A stretch of 64,000 nucleotides of DNA from Burhinus oedicnemus (Eukaryota > Chordata > Aves > Charadriiformes > Burhinidae), in contig VFFE01006040.1 in assembly GCA_008921705.1 (NCBI GenBank), positions 111,228-175,227 on the forward strand. The letters run 5' to 3'. A program made the translations under genes and the position numbers. Under the pieces are notes generated by a model that ran no database searches, was not told the origin of the DNA, and worked only from the letters and a program-made list of their open reading frames with translations. This document shows, piece by piece, positions 25,461-37,239 of this stretch. The first letter of the stretch is position 1, and every line of letters starts with the position of its first letter.

Positions 25461-25537
25461 GAGAACGCTTTGTCTTGAAAACTGTGAACTCACCAGCATT
25501 AGTTTCCTGCTGCCAAGTGGCTTCTCATGCTAATAAA
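25461..25537 (+). pseudogene. Orphan exon-like segment resembling a Kazal terminal exon
   Basis: A long pyrimidine tract ending in CTAG (25441-25460) precedes a segment. Read in the phase of the cluster's terminal exons, it gives (L)RTLCLENC... and runs to TAA at 25531-25533, overlapping an AATAAA at 25532-25537. The start resembles the RRTLRL stretch of the terminal exon at 7369. No matching first half of a Kazal domain lies between 24.9 and 25.4 kb. It could be a decayed terminal exon of a lost duplicate, an alternative last exon of the 80-aa gene, or chance. Confidence 0.3.
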
Positions 25538-25559
25538 ATTATATTTAGATGAGCACCAG

Positions 25560-28010
25560 ATTGTATAAAGTGTCAATAATTACCAAAAAAAATATTCCCT
25601 GGAGGAGAAGAGCTGTGGGCTTCCTCTCCCCACCTCTAGGATAAAGTCTCCCTGAATCATACACAGACGTTGATTTTCTAGGCACAAGTATTTGTATTTA
25701 TTTACAATTTTTAATGCAGATAGACTTCATTCCTTTCTTTACTTTTCACACTGCTGCCCTCTCTCTTCTTGACGCTGGCTGGAAAATCCTTCTTTGTGCA
25801 AACATGAGAAGATGAATTCTATAGTCTCTCCCAATTCACTGTGCAAAATTCACACAGGGAAATACTTGTGGCATCCCCTTGTTAAAACATTGGCAGCACA
25901 TCAATGGGACACCAGCTCCTTTATGTTAAACACTTAACTTTCAAAGGGAGCTTTAGATTTTATCATGAGCCTCAGGGGTCAACATATTTTGCAAGCACCT
26001 AAATGCTGAGCACCTAAGCCCCTGGACCTTGTTTGGGCAGAGCTCGAGTGTTTGCCTATCATGCCACAATCCACGCTTTGAACTCAATTGGGGGTGCAAT
26101 GTCTAAACACAGAGGCCTTAGCAATGTGCTCAGCACACCTAAGGCTGGTTTCTCTTCTGGTAATTCACATTCGTAATGTCAATTCTGGCAAATCCTTTGT
26201 CATTTGGTACCTTTACAGGCAGCGTGCAAGCGGCAGCCAGCCAGTGGTTGAACCGTGCAGGCAAAACTCCGCATTGGCTGATTTGGATCTTCTCTTGGAC
26301 CAGCTGTCTTTGATCCTGGTATTTTTCCCATCCAATTTACTGGATTCTTGCAAAATCTGCCACCTCTTCTTGGAAGCTGACTAATACTCTCTGTGTCCCA
26401 GGTGGTACAGCCAGGGGAAGTGCAGTTGTTTGGTTTCAAATTCAGATGTTACATTAGCAAACTCAACAGCAAGACATCCAGAACATGGACAAGATTGAGG
26501 GGAGCAAGAAGCACCTCCTGCACAAAGACAAGTGGTCACGAACAAAATGTTGGTAAAGTGGGAGGGCCTTCGATGACCTCTGCATGTCCTCTCCTACCTG
26601 AATTACCCTTCAATGATCTTATTACATTGTGTGGCTCTGGACCAGCACCATATTCAGAGCACAACAGCAGAAAATACCCCATTTTTAAGATGGAAAGTGA
26701 TATTTTAATGAGAGGGACATCTTTATGCCTGAGATGCCCCTCAGTGACTCCAAAAATCTCACAGCATATTCCAGTATCTAATCCTTTTTAATCTGGAGGC
26801 TCCGATAACAAGGATAGATCACAACAGAACAGAAATTTTCAGTGCAAATAGCAAATAAAACCACCTCTGTACCTCTACAGACACAACTACCATCTCCTCT
26901 ACCTGTGCTGGGGCAATGGAGAATGGGAGTTATCTCCTTTGAGGAGATGATTTCCCCCAGTCAGGGAAACTTCCCAAAACTTTCTCTCCAGGAGAGGCCA
27001 AGAGAGGCAGCGCTACACCGAGCGAGTGGCTTCTGTCGCAGTCCATCCTTCCAGCTGAGTGGGCACATCGCTCTGGTTAACCAAGACAGCGGTAATGCTT
27101 TGCTGGTGCCGGGTCCATTCACTCTTGGGTTCAGAACACTGTGCTCACCTTCCCGGCAGGGCTGATGGATTCCAGGGACAGGGTAGAAGTGCAGCAGTGG
27201 CCACAGCCTGTCAGACTGAGCTCCCGTCTGTGTCTGGCTGCCTTCCCGCACATGTACCAAACCAGAAACCAAACCTTCAGCTACCACTTTTCCTTTGATT
27301 TCCGTCCTCCACATTTAAGATGTGTTGGGCTTCGGGGATTTTTTTGACAGCTTTGAAAGGTGAGTCATGATAGATTTGAGATCTCTCTTCTATTAGATAC
27401 CATGAGCACCTTCACAGCTTTTTCTCGCCCTGGAGAGGAAGGGTCCTTACCTACAGGGCAGAGGCTGGGGTGGGAGCTGCCCCAGCATCTCAGCCGCTGC
27501 CAAGACCTGCTGCTTGCAGCAGAATGAGGGTCCTGTGCTCCCTACATCTCACTAAGTCCCCCTTGGCAGTTAAAATAACGGGAGAATTGCATTTGTGCAT
27601 GGTTGCTCTTACTGAAAGGAAGAGGTTGCTCACAGCTGAGCACCCTCCCGTGACCAGGCCATGCACATGGCAGAGGGGAAGGATGTATTTCCATCTCACA
27701 GTTTCACTCTGCTGGTGATGCAGCTGATATATTATTGTGTCCAGGCTCTTGGCCCATTTAACTTGTGTGCTCCACCGCTTCCTTCTCCTCCCCAAGCACA
27801 GGCACGTGTCACTGTCACAACTCAGTTGAATCCTTTGTCCTACTTTTTCCCCTTGACATTCACAGTGTTTGACAAGGCTTTTCTAGCTGTCATGGGATGA
27901 TCCTAGGGTGGTGGTGCTAACTGCAGGGTTCCCAGAGCCTGGCTGTGGAGGAAGCTCTGGACTTGATCATTCTGGTTCACCCTCGTTTCCCTAAGAGAAG
28001 GCAGGCTGGG
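25560..28010. other. Intergenic, no gene recognised
   Basis: I found no exon with a family signature. Open frames of up to about 130 codons occur at 26.4-27.3 kb on both strands but overlap each other and carry no motif. Confidence 0.4.
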
Positions 28011-28014
28011 TCAG

Positions 28015-28420
28015 GTTAGAAAGAATTTTGGTCCAGCCTCCAGCTCAAGGCAGGGTCCATTCTGAGGTCCTATCAGGTTGCTTAGAGCTTTATCCAGTCT
28101 AGCACTGAAAACCTCCAAGGGTGGAGAATGTATGATCTCCCTGGGCTACCTGTCCCAGGGTTCGACTGCAAAGAAATTTTAGTTTGTATCAGGTTTCATG
28201 AGGAGACTGGCTTCGTCTGCTCAATAACCTGCTTGTTAACTGGCAGGCTGCTCTTAGGTCCTCCTGAAGCCGCCTTCTCACCAGGCTGAATAAGCCCACC
28301 TCACTCAACCTCTTCTCACAGGACAAATGCTCCAGTTCCCAAGTCTCTTGGTGACTCCCCACTGAACTTTCTCCAGTTTTTCAATTCCTTTCTTGTATTG
28401 GAGGAGGGGCTCAAAACTGA
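28015..28420 (-). mobile_element. Old, diverged CR1 LINE 3' fragment
   Basis: The + strand carries the reversed CR1 3' coding pattern in recognisable order: a TCCAGCCTCCAGCTC stretch, CTCCCTGGGCTACCTG, CACCAGGCTGAATAAGCCCA, CTCAACCTCTTCTCACAGGA and CTGAACTTTCTCCAG. It is more diverged than the other copies in the window, with no open frame left. Edges are approximate. Confidence 0.75.
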
Positions 28421-28651
28421 ACATGGAAGGGAAGGCTGAGCTATGGGGAAAAGGAAAAGGATTATTCAGGGAGTAGGTGGAAGAACTGTAGGAGTATTGC
28501 AGGGAACTGAAAAGATGTAGATGGTGACAGTTGCAGGGAGCAGCAGGAGGGTGTTGGTGTGTATTGGGTCCTTTAAGGATTAGAGAGCAGCTGAGCCTGC
28601 TCTGGGGTGAAACGGCTCCCAGACGCTGGGAATCAGCCAACAATCCCCATG

Positions 28652-28676
28652 CCCCCCCCCCCCCCCCCCCCCCCCC
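28652..28676 (+). repeat. Poly-C tract (25 C)
   Basis: An uninterrupted run of 25 C, followed by ACAG. Such a tract is length-unstable and can form an i-motif (G-quadruplex on the other strand). Its exact length in the assembly is uncertain. Confidence 0.9.
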
Positions 28677-28679
28677 ACA

Positions 28680-29680
28680 GTTAAAGGACTTAAATAGGAG
28701 CCCAAGGGAAGCATTTGGCTGGTTTTACTGATTCTGGAGCAAAGAGAAGGTGAGGGGTTTGCTTTGTGGTGGGAGTTTTGGTGTTTGTTTGGTGGTGGGT
28801 TTGGTTTTTGGTTGTGTTTTGTTTGGGTTTTTTTTCCCCTGAAATAAGTAGTGTGGTTTAGGAGCTTCTCATGGGAGTAGCTGCAGTAATTGTGGCTGGT
28901 CTTGGTGTCTTAAAGGCTGCTCTAAAAATACTGGGGAAGGCTTATAAAAATGCATGTGGGAGACAAGGGTTACCGCAATACGTAAAGGGAGAATGGGGGA
29001 GGCATAAGATATATCCATATAGAAAGGTAGGTACTGCATAAAGAGTTGCCTGTTTTAAAGCTTCAGGATGATGTTCCAAGGCATCTCTTTGGCTTTGAGA
29101 CCCGTGGGGCAGTGAGGGGTAGGAGCTTCAATAAGGTCAGCTCCTTGGATCTCTAGAGGAAGCAGGGCTTTGGTAGAGCCTCAGTCTTGAAAGATAAGGT
29201 CAAAAGTGAGCTTCTGCTTGGCCTGGAGGGATGGATGCCCTGACCAACCTGAGGCTGACCCCAAGCAACAGCTTCAGTGCTTGTAGCAGGGTTGGACCTA
29301 GTATCCAGCCTGTGGAATAAAGGTTTCCCAGGGATGTGAGAAAAGCGGTGGTGCTGTGTCATACAGTGCTTTCCTTTCCGAGCTAAAATTGCTCAATTAA
29401 TTGGGAGTGAACTGAAATGTCGGTATCATGGCAAGGGCTGGCTGTGATGCTTCTGGCCTTCTTCCTGAAGAATGTTGTGCCTTTCTTTGGGAGGGTGATT
29501 TTGTGGAGTCACCTGTGATAAAACCATCAGCTGCCTGGGCCCTGCCCTGCAAACGCGTCATCCTCTGTTTCTAGACATACCCTTAATACTTATTCACAGT
29601 TATAACAGGCAAGCGGAAGCTCCAAATTTGTCTGATGATGATGACGACGGCCCATTAAAAAGGAGCTAGGAGGGGCTGCA
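28680..29680. other. Non-genic, G/T-rich start
   Basis: 28740-28850 is a G/T-rich stretch with repeated GGTTT/GTTTG units. No gene or named repeat is recognised in the rest. Confidence 0.4.
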
Positions 29681-29689
29681 GAAGGTCAC

Positions 29690-29900
29690 CCAGGCGGGGA
29701 GGGTGCCGCTCGGCGCAGCTCCGCCAGGAGGAGCGGGCCGGGGCGGGTGTCGCTGCGGGGCTGCGGCTCCTTCCCGGGCATGGGGCTCCCTCTGGCGACT
29801 GCTGGGCACGGGCCGGGAGAGGCACCGCAGCCGCCGGGTGCCCTGGGGAGCTGGACCGGCTCCGGCCGGGGATGATGCTCCGGTCTTGCTGGACAGGCTC
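29690..29900. promoter_or_regulatory. Small orphan CpG-rich island
   Basis: About 200 bases dense in CG dinucleotides and GC-box-like GGGGCGGG (about 29739-29746), abruptly bounded by AT-richer sequence. It overlaps no recognised gene. Open frames exist on both strands but have no motif. It could be a promoter of a noncoding transcript, a decayed first exon, or a GC-rich repeat. Confidence 0.4.
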
Positions 29901-29999
29901 GTTTTGGAGAGAGGCCCTAATGTCCTCCTTGTGCCAGCCTTTGGGAGCAAGCCAGCTCTGCTAAAATGAGCAAAATGCCATCTTGTGGTCCTAGGGCTC

Positions 30000-32430
30000 T
30001 GCAGAGGCATGACCCAGCCACAGAGCTGATTTTACCTGTGGAAGCCTTGCTTAAAATTAGAGGTGCTGACAGCAGAGCCATGCACCAGCTGCAGTAAAGT
30101 TATTCACCCCCAGAGACTCCCAAGTTCCTGAGATTGCAGCGCCCACCCTCTTTGCAGGATGGGTGTCTGTATTAGCCTATTTTTGCTGAGCCCAACAGCG
30201 GTTCTTGTAACGAATTACACTGACAGAGATCCGTGCAGGCAGGGCAGGGAGGCACTGGCACTGTGAGCTGTCCTAGCAAATTGTTTCTGCTTGTTACCTG
30301 TGCCTCGGCTCTCCCTCCTGGCAGCCGTTTTCCCCCTCTCCTGAGACTGCTGTCGGGCCAGGGTGCTCTGAAGAAGTTTCCTGTGCTCCTACAGGGCCCA
30401 TCACATCTCATCAAAGAGCTCAGGCACAGGGCACAGTCTCAGCATGTCCCCTTGATATGGTAGGTAAAAGGGAGCTCTAATCAATGACTTCCTTGGCCTG
30501 AGACTGCTCACGCTGCTGTCTTCCCCAGGGCATTGCTCATGTCTCCCACAGGCACTGGAGGAAGAAGTTTGGGAGAAGAGAAGCACAGCTGAGATGAGCT
30601 GGGCTTTGTACCTCTAGGATTTGGGGAGAGCTTTTCGGTTATGCTGTTGCTGGATGCAAATATTGAGATTTAGCATGAGCGGCAGGACTCCAGGTGTGAC
30701 ACACTTGCTCCACTTTTCACTGAACCCAGCTGGGTCTTGGACTCTGCCTCTGTGAAGCTCTTCCCCTCTGTTAATGCTGTGACAAAGAAGAAAGCTGCTG
30801 CCTGCTCTTGCATCCGAGCAGCTATGGCATGGCACAGCTGCAGACTTGGTGTCAGCCCCCTCTACCCTAAAAGGGTCTCAGAGGACCTTCTGCTGAGGGT
30901 GCTCTGCTGTTTGCTGTTGTGTCTTGGTGGCCTGTCCAGCACCTGCTAACCCTCTGGGATGGTCCAGGCCTTGGTGTTACTTATCTCTTCAAGGCCTGGC
31001 AGGATGATGATGCTCCTCCTTCTGTGACCAAGTTGCAGAGCAGTGGAGGGGGAAGAGTGCAGTACCAATGATGGACACTGGATGCTGCCACAGACCGGGT
31101 GGTTTTATCAGTGGTACCCTGTCTATTCATCGCAGTTCAGCGTTGAGCGCTGTCTGGCACCAGGCTGTGACTCTTGCTATAGGTTTTCTTGTAAAGCCCC
31201 AGCTCCTGGAGTGTAGTGATTAGGTAAGACCTCACCTTCTAACCTTCCTAAAAATATGCATATATATTTATATAGGTTAAGCCCCTCTAAATACAAGGCC
31301 AAATCACAATTCAAGGAGAAAGCTGAGAAAACTCAAAGATAGAACAACAAACTTGCTTGAAAAATCACCATGACGTTCTGTTGCAGGGGGCAAACATTTC
31401 CAGTGAACTAAATCCTAGGCCCTGTTTTGTTTGCAACTCTGGTTAGCCCTGGGTCATGACATGCAAACATTCACCTGGTAGCTCTGGAAACCTGGCAGAT
31501 GGCACAGGTGCTGAGACAGAAATGTGATCCTCCTGCCAAGCTCTGATAACAGCCCTTATTCCTGCCTCAGCAGGGCTCTACTCCAGTCACTCCAGTTGTG
31601 CTGGTGTTGCAGCCCTCCTGTCGGCATCAGCCCTGCCTTGACAGGCAGCCCTGCACCCTGGCAGGGAGTTTAGGGGTCTTTGACATAACAGGTTCTGCAT
31701 CTTCTCTTTGGCTTTTAGTGAGAGAAAAACTTCACAAATTGAAACAGGGTCTTTTGCAGCTGCATATGGTTGTTCCTCGCTGTTTGGCTGAATTCTGCCA
31801 TCCCTGCTGGTACCATCCTGGGGCAGGTAGCAGCTACTTGCAGCCTGTTTTTAACATGATATTTTAGGTGCTTGGATATTTGCTCACTGCTCCAAAAAAA
31901 AATTTGTCTGTTGTGATAACTTATGGCCAGTCCCAGTGCTGTGCTCTGGGGAATGGCCTCTGTTCTAGAGTACGCAGCATAAGGCATCGGATGGCCACGT
32001 ACAGAGAAGGGCAGGGAGACTGGAGTGGTGGCAGTTCATGTCCTGTCCACAGACAGACCACGGTCACACTTCTCGTAAGAGGACTGTGGGTGTCTGAGGG
32101 GACCTCATCCTGGAGCTGTAGGGGAGTCAGCTGTGTTTATTTGGAAAGCTGGCAGCAGGTAATAAGGTGGCTCTCAAGAGTCAGTGAGAGAAGGTAGTTC
32201 CTGTTCCTCCTGTCTGGACACAGGACTCTGTCCCTGGGTACGTGGGGAGGTATGGAATCAAGGTGAGCAGGAACAGTTGGTACTTCAGCAGTGCTTCCCA
32301 GCCCTCAAGGGCAGGCTGCACAGTCTGGCTGCGAGGGGCAGTGAGGTGACCCTGCCTTTTATCTGGGACTGTACTGGCCACGGCTGGTGACACCAGGACT
32401 TGTGTTTGTAATGCCAGAGTTTTACTGTTT
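30000..32430. other. Non-genic stretch, no gene recognised
   Basis: No exon or RNA gene could be supported. A short TATATATTTATATA-type AT stretch is at about 31258-31276. Confidence 0.4.
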
Positions 32431-32434
32431 GCTT

Positions 32435-32668
32435 AGAATCACCTAGGTTGGAAGAGACCTTTAAGATCATCGAGTCCAACCATAAACCTAACGCTGCCAA
32501 AACCAGCACTAAACCATGTCCCTCAGCACCACGTCTACCTGTCTTTTTAAATACCTCCAGGGATGGAGATTCTACCACTTCCCTGGGCAGCCTGTTCCAA
32601 TGTTTGATGACCCTTTCTGTGAAGAACTTTTTCCTAATATCCAAACTAAACCTCCCCTGGCACAACTA
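32435..32668 (-). mobile_element. CR1 LINE 3' end fragment
   Basis: Begins AGAATCACCTAGGTTGGAAG and runs through the reversed 3' coding sequence. The minus strand encodes [20 protein letters not shown], the conserved CR1 protein tail. 5'-truncated; the 3' octamer repeat is reduced to one partial unit. Confidence 0.9.
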
Positions 32669-32894
32669 TAATGACAGCTGTATCTAGCAGGTTTTTAAAA
32701 CGAGGACTTTGCTGCAGGTGCCCCCAGCAGACACTGCAGAGCTCCCCTGGTAAAGAAACAGCAGCGCAGCTGGGATGGCTCCTGGGGAGCTGTGCTGCTA
32801 TTACTACTGCAGAAAGAATAGGTTGGGGGGGTAAGGGGATGTGGTGGTGGCAGGAAGCCTCTATAGCAAAGAGAATAATGGATTAAGAATAATT

Positions 32895-32970
32895 AATTAA
32901 GAAGCAGGACATGGGCTGCATATTACAGGACAGTTCCTGTAATATGCAGCCCATGTCCTGCTTCTTAATT
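32895..32970. repeat. Perfect 36-bp inverted repeat with 4-base loop
   Basis: Arms 32895-32930 and 32935-32970 are exact reverse complements, separated by CAGT (32931-32934). The match stops immediately outside (T against T). The arms run from AATTAAGAAGCAGG to ATATTACAGGA. No gene overlaps it. It could be a fresh inverted duplication, a hairpin RNA source, or a read/assembly fold-back artefact. Confidence 0.97.
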
Positions 32971-35900
32971 TGATTTTTATGGTGAGCTTGTGGGAAAATA
33001 CATTATGGAGGAAATATTAATAAATTTCCTTACCCTTTTCTGGAAAATGGAAGTCAACGTAGGACAGGGATAAAGGCAAATGTAAGGAGCAGATAAAGCC
33101 ACACATACCATGGTGGGGAAAGCTATGTGTGTGCATGTACAGACAACCCTTGGGGTGGAAAAGCTGTTTTATCAGCTAAACCTGGAGAGGAAAGCAGTGG
33201 CACAGCTGCACATACTTCCATGCTACAGAAAATGTGAAGCATTTCTATTACTCAAATAGATTGGGGAACCTTGATACTTCTTGCATAAAGGTACTGTCAG
33301 CAAGCTGAGCCTCTTGTGGGCCAGTGAAGGTTAGCTGAGCCAACTTGTATGCAGTTCAAACATTCAGCTTTGACCAGTCAAACCTCAACTCCCCTGGAAA
33401 GCAGATCCATGCTGTTGAGACAGGAGGCATAACAAGGTGTAATTAGAAATGAGCCTTAACCCCTGCTCTTGGCAAATTAATAGTCCTTGGTGATGGTACT
33501 TTGTTAATGAGAATGAAGTGAAAAGCACTTGAGCTTCCCTGCTGTGTCATGGCTCTGTCACTGCTGTGTTGCTGCTGGAAAGGTGATGGAAAGATGAAAA
33601 CCAAAGAGGACCATAGGGGATTCCTGTTTAAAAAGAGGGAATGTGTCATTTAGGGACAGGTATGGGGTCCCTGAGAGGATGTCTGGGGTAGAAGAGCAGC
33701 ATTGTGGTAAAGCACTGTGCCAGCAAGCAGGAAAGCTGGGCTTCTTGGGCCAGTCAGAAGCTCTCTATGCCCTCCCAGGCAGTGGTGACCCCAAAGGGTT
33801 TTGCTGAATTTTCTATGTTGTAGGTTAAGGTGAGTGGCTGCACCCAGCAGTAAGACTGGGAATCAAAATGAGCAGAAGCCTTCCTGAAGATCAGCCCTAG
33901 GGGTTTTGTGGCTGTGGCCTTTCTCTAGCAATAGGAGAAGGTCTCAGACACTAGATGTGGGGATGAAAGTTGAGATGGTAGCCATGGGGAGATGGGCGTC
34001 CATGGCATTCTGCTCTAGGACACAACTGTGGGTATGGATCTCTCTGCCCAGCTATTGCATCCCTGCAGTATAAGCAGGGGTTGAAGGGAGGCAGGACAGC
34101 ATGGATCTGTAGATACCCCTCCAGCCTTGCTCTGTTGCTTTCAGGGCACATCTGTGTTGTCTTGAAAAAGTCTTGTTGTGCCTATATTTCACTGTCTTAG
34201 GAACAGGAGAAACAGCACTGATCCATGGGTCGAGGAATGGTTTGGGCAAATACACTTGCTGCTAGGTCCTTGTTGTAGGGCTGGAAAGACTGTTTAACAC
34301 TTTGTCTCCATAAACACCCTACCTGGTGCTGTCTCTGCTAGGTAAGATAAGGTCACTCTGTGTCATCTCCTGCCCCTGTAAAGCTCGTGCCCTCCCAATG
34401 TCACATGTTAATTGGCTTTGGCAGAAGCTTTAGCTCAAAAGCTCCTGCCTGGTTTCTTTCCCAGCCTTTAGCACTTTGCTGTGGTACTTGTCCCATGCTT
34501 GGCCCAAAGCTTCTGCTCAACCTTCTGGAAAGGCAAGGCAGGAGTGGGGTGTAAAGCTCAACTGATCCTTGTGAAAGACTGACCGGTGCTGGAAACTGCC
34601 CATAAGTCTCCATTTGTCCTACTTACTGCCTAAATAGTCTGGTAACTTAGTGCTGTTTCTGCTCTCTGGCTTGGTTCAAGTTTCTCTGGAGGTATTACTG
34701 TGGCTTTTTTTCCCTTTCATAGTTTCTGGAATTGTGCCCTGTCCTTGACTGAGTCATGCTCTGCAGAGCTGTAATTATCTGTGTTATCTACATATCCATT
34801 AAGGGATTTTATATGTTAATCTCACAAGATCTACTGCTTATTTTGACGTTTTGATCTCGCCGGCTGCCCATAACCTCTGCGTGCAATGTGCTGGGTTAAC
34901 TGCAGGGCCAGCAGAGATGAGGACAAGCGTTTCTCCCTGCTGGTCTCTCCCCAGCTCACCTTTACCTCTGACCCCCGGCTGTGCAGTCGGGCTCCCAGCA
35001 CCCAGCTGAGGCTTCTGGACCAACACCGAGCTGTGGGGCTCTCGGCGTGCGCACTTCAACACACCTTTCCATGCAGCGGAGAGTAACAATGGTTCTGCAT
35101 CAGTGACGTAAGTTTAACTGGACAATTATTTTATAGCATCTCTAAGGTTAAAACCAGACAAACTGTCATATAGCTTGGTCAGGCATTGCTATAATGAGTG
35201 AGTGACAAGCCATGAATTCAGTTTTACCCGTGACAGCAGTACCATCTCGATGCTACATGGGTGCCTTTCAGTTCCATAAGACCATATATTATACAGGTTA
35301 CTAGTTGCAGAACTAAATCTACTTAAATTTACTCTGTTTTGGTCAAAAGTAAATATCTTTTCAGGGGGTTGTTTGATATCTTTCAGTGAACCAGCTAAAC
35401 CAATCTTATTAGATTAAGATAAAAAAATCATTTTGGGTTACTTAAATTCTTAAAATTTAGGACTACTTAAAAGTAGAAATGCACATACAAAATGCAATAT
35501 TTTGATTTTGTTTAAAGAAGTCAGAATTTTCAATTATTTGCCTGTTTTCTTCCAGCTGCAGCTACTAACTAAATTAAACACAAAGTAGTTTAACAGCTTC
35601 TGAATGTATTTATCTTAACTAATTTACTATTTTTGGGGCTGGGGATATTGCTGAGATGTAATTACAAACCCACCTGTATCTGAAGCTCAGAATGTCTCTC
35701 TTTTCAAGTGTTAGACACAAATAATTTAGTTTTTGATTAATTTTTTTACCCTTTGTTATAGAAAAAGGCTTTACAACATACCTGTTATGTCTAGACACAT
35801 CTGTAAGGGACTAATCAGATTTTTAAAAAAAACCCGCATCACTGCTTCATTTTCATCTCTGAGGCAGTTTAATACACTTAACTTTTCAAAAAATGTGCTT

Positions 35901-37071
35901 GTTTTGGCCCTGATTCAAGAAATATCCATCATTAGGACAGCAGAGGGACCCCAAAGTCACACCGGCATCAGCTGCGCTTGAAGCATGTGCTTGAAATTCG
36001 GCTCATGCTCACCTCCTAAACTGATGCTTGCAGGTTTCACTGCTCTAATGTCACATACCCTTGTATGGCATAAAATGTGGACTGACTATAGAAAGCAGGG
36101 TAAGGAATCAGTAAGCCTCGCAAAATACAATTCTAAAGCCATCTCGCTTTGCCCTAGGAAGCAGGGTGTCTTAGGAAGTTTTACCAAATTTATTAAATTA
36201 TTAACATTATTCTTCCTGATCCACTATTTGTTCTTTTGGTATAAGCCAAACTAGGGGAAAACACCTGAGGAAGAAAGTTTGATGCTTACCAGTGGAGCCC
36301 TTGGCTTGTAAACACGTCAATAATATACAAAACTCGGTCATTACAATACCACAGCACACTGCCTCCTACGGAGCATTTAGAGTCCACTGTGATAATAAAA
36401 GACAGATTGAGAGACATGATATGCCTCCACACCAAGAAGCTTTAAAGAAATGAGGGGAAAATTCTAAAGCACTAAAAAACCATAGAGACGGGAAGGAAGG
36501 TTTTTAATTGCAATCTTATTATGAGAACATGCTCAGAAATACAACTCTGGGTGTCAAAACTGAGCTTGTTCTTTTTTTTTTATTCATCTGTGGACATTTC
36601 CCTCCAATAGGAAACAATTTAAACAACTTTTCTGAACAGCCTGTGAATCAGCCACTCATGTCCAGCTGTGTGGCTCTGCGGTCTATATCCGGGAGATCCA
36701 ACTCAAAATCCAGGGGCTGATCTTGCAGCAAGTAGAAAAAAGTATTAGCTCAGACTGCTGGAGATGAAACTTGCAGTCAAATCTGAGGGTTGAGATGTTT
36801 GGCTCGAGCATTTATATTCAACTATGACTTCTTTGACTGATGCTCTGATCCAGAGTTTGACTTGCTGTCCTCTCAAGAGCAGCATAAATAGTGAAAAACA
36901 AGGCTCTTGTTAAATACCAAATGCTTTAACACCACAGGTGAAGATTTTTAGTCACTAAAAATCTGATGCAATAACCTTAGTGTTTTGTAACACCAAGGTC
37001 AAAATCTTTCAGGGTGTTGCAAGGGAAGGAGGGGACATCACTCAGCAGCAGTGACCATGCAGGTCACCCAG

Positions 37072-37090
37072 CCCCCCCCCTCCCCCCCCC
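37072..37090 (+). repeat. C9-T-C9 tract
   Basis: Two 9-base C runs separated by one T. It pairs as an imperfect inverted repeat with the G8-T-G7 tract at 37221-37236, about 130 bases downstream. Confidence 0.9.
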
Positions 37091-37220
37091 AGGAGCTGCA
37101 GCTAACCCTGACCCCTGCCATGGTGAAAATAAGAGCTGCTCTTTCCTGATACAGAAACACCTTGAAAAATGGTGTTGTGTGAGCAGAATGGGGATGTAAT
37201 TCCAACCAGACAGTTGAAAT

Positions 37221-37239
37221 GGGGGGGGTGGGGGGGTGG
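37221..37239 (+). repeat. G8-T-G7-T-GG tract
   Basis: G-rich run with G-quadruplex potential, complementary to the C tract at 37072-37090. Confidence 0.9.

Noticed and set aside
26393..26791. 132-codon frame at 26.4 kb
   Set aside because: No motif, signal or homologue recognised, and antisense frames of similar length are present.
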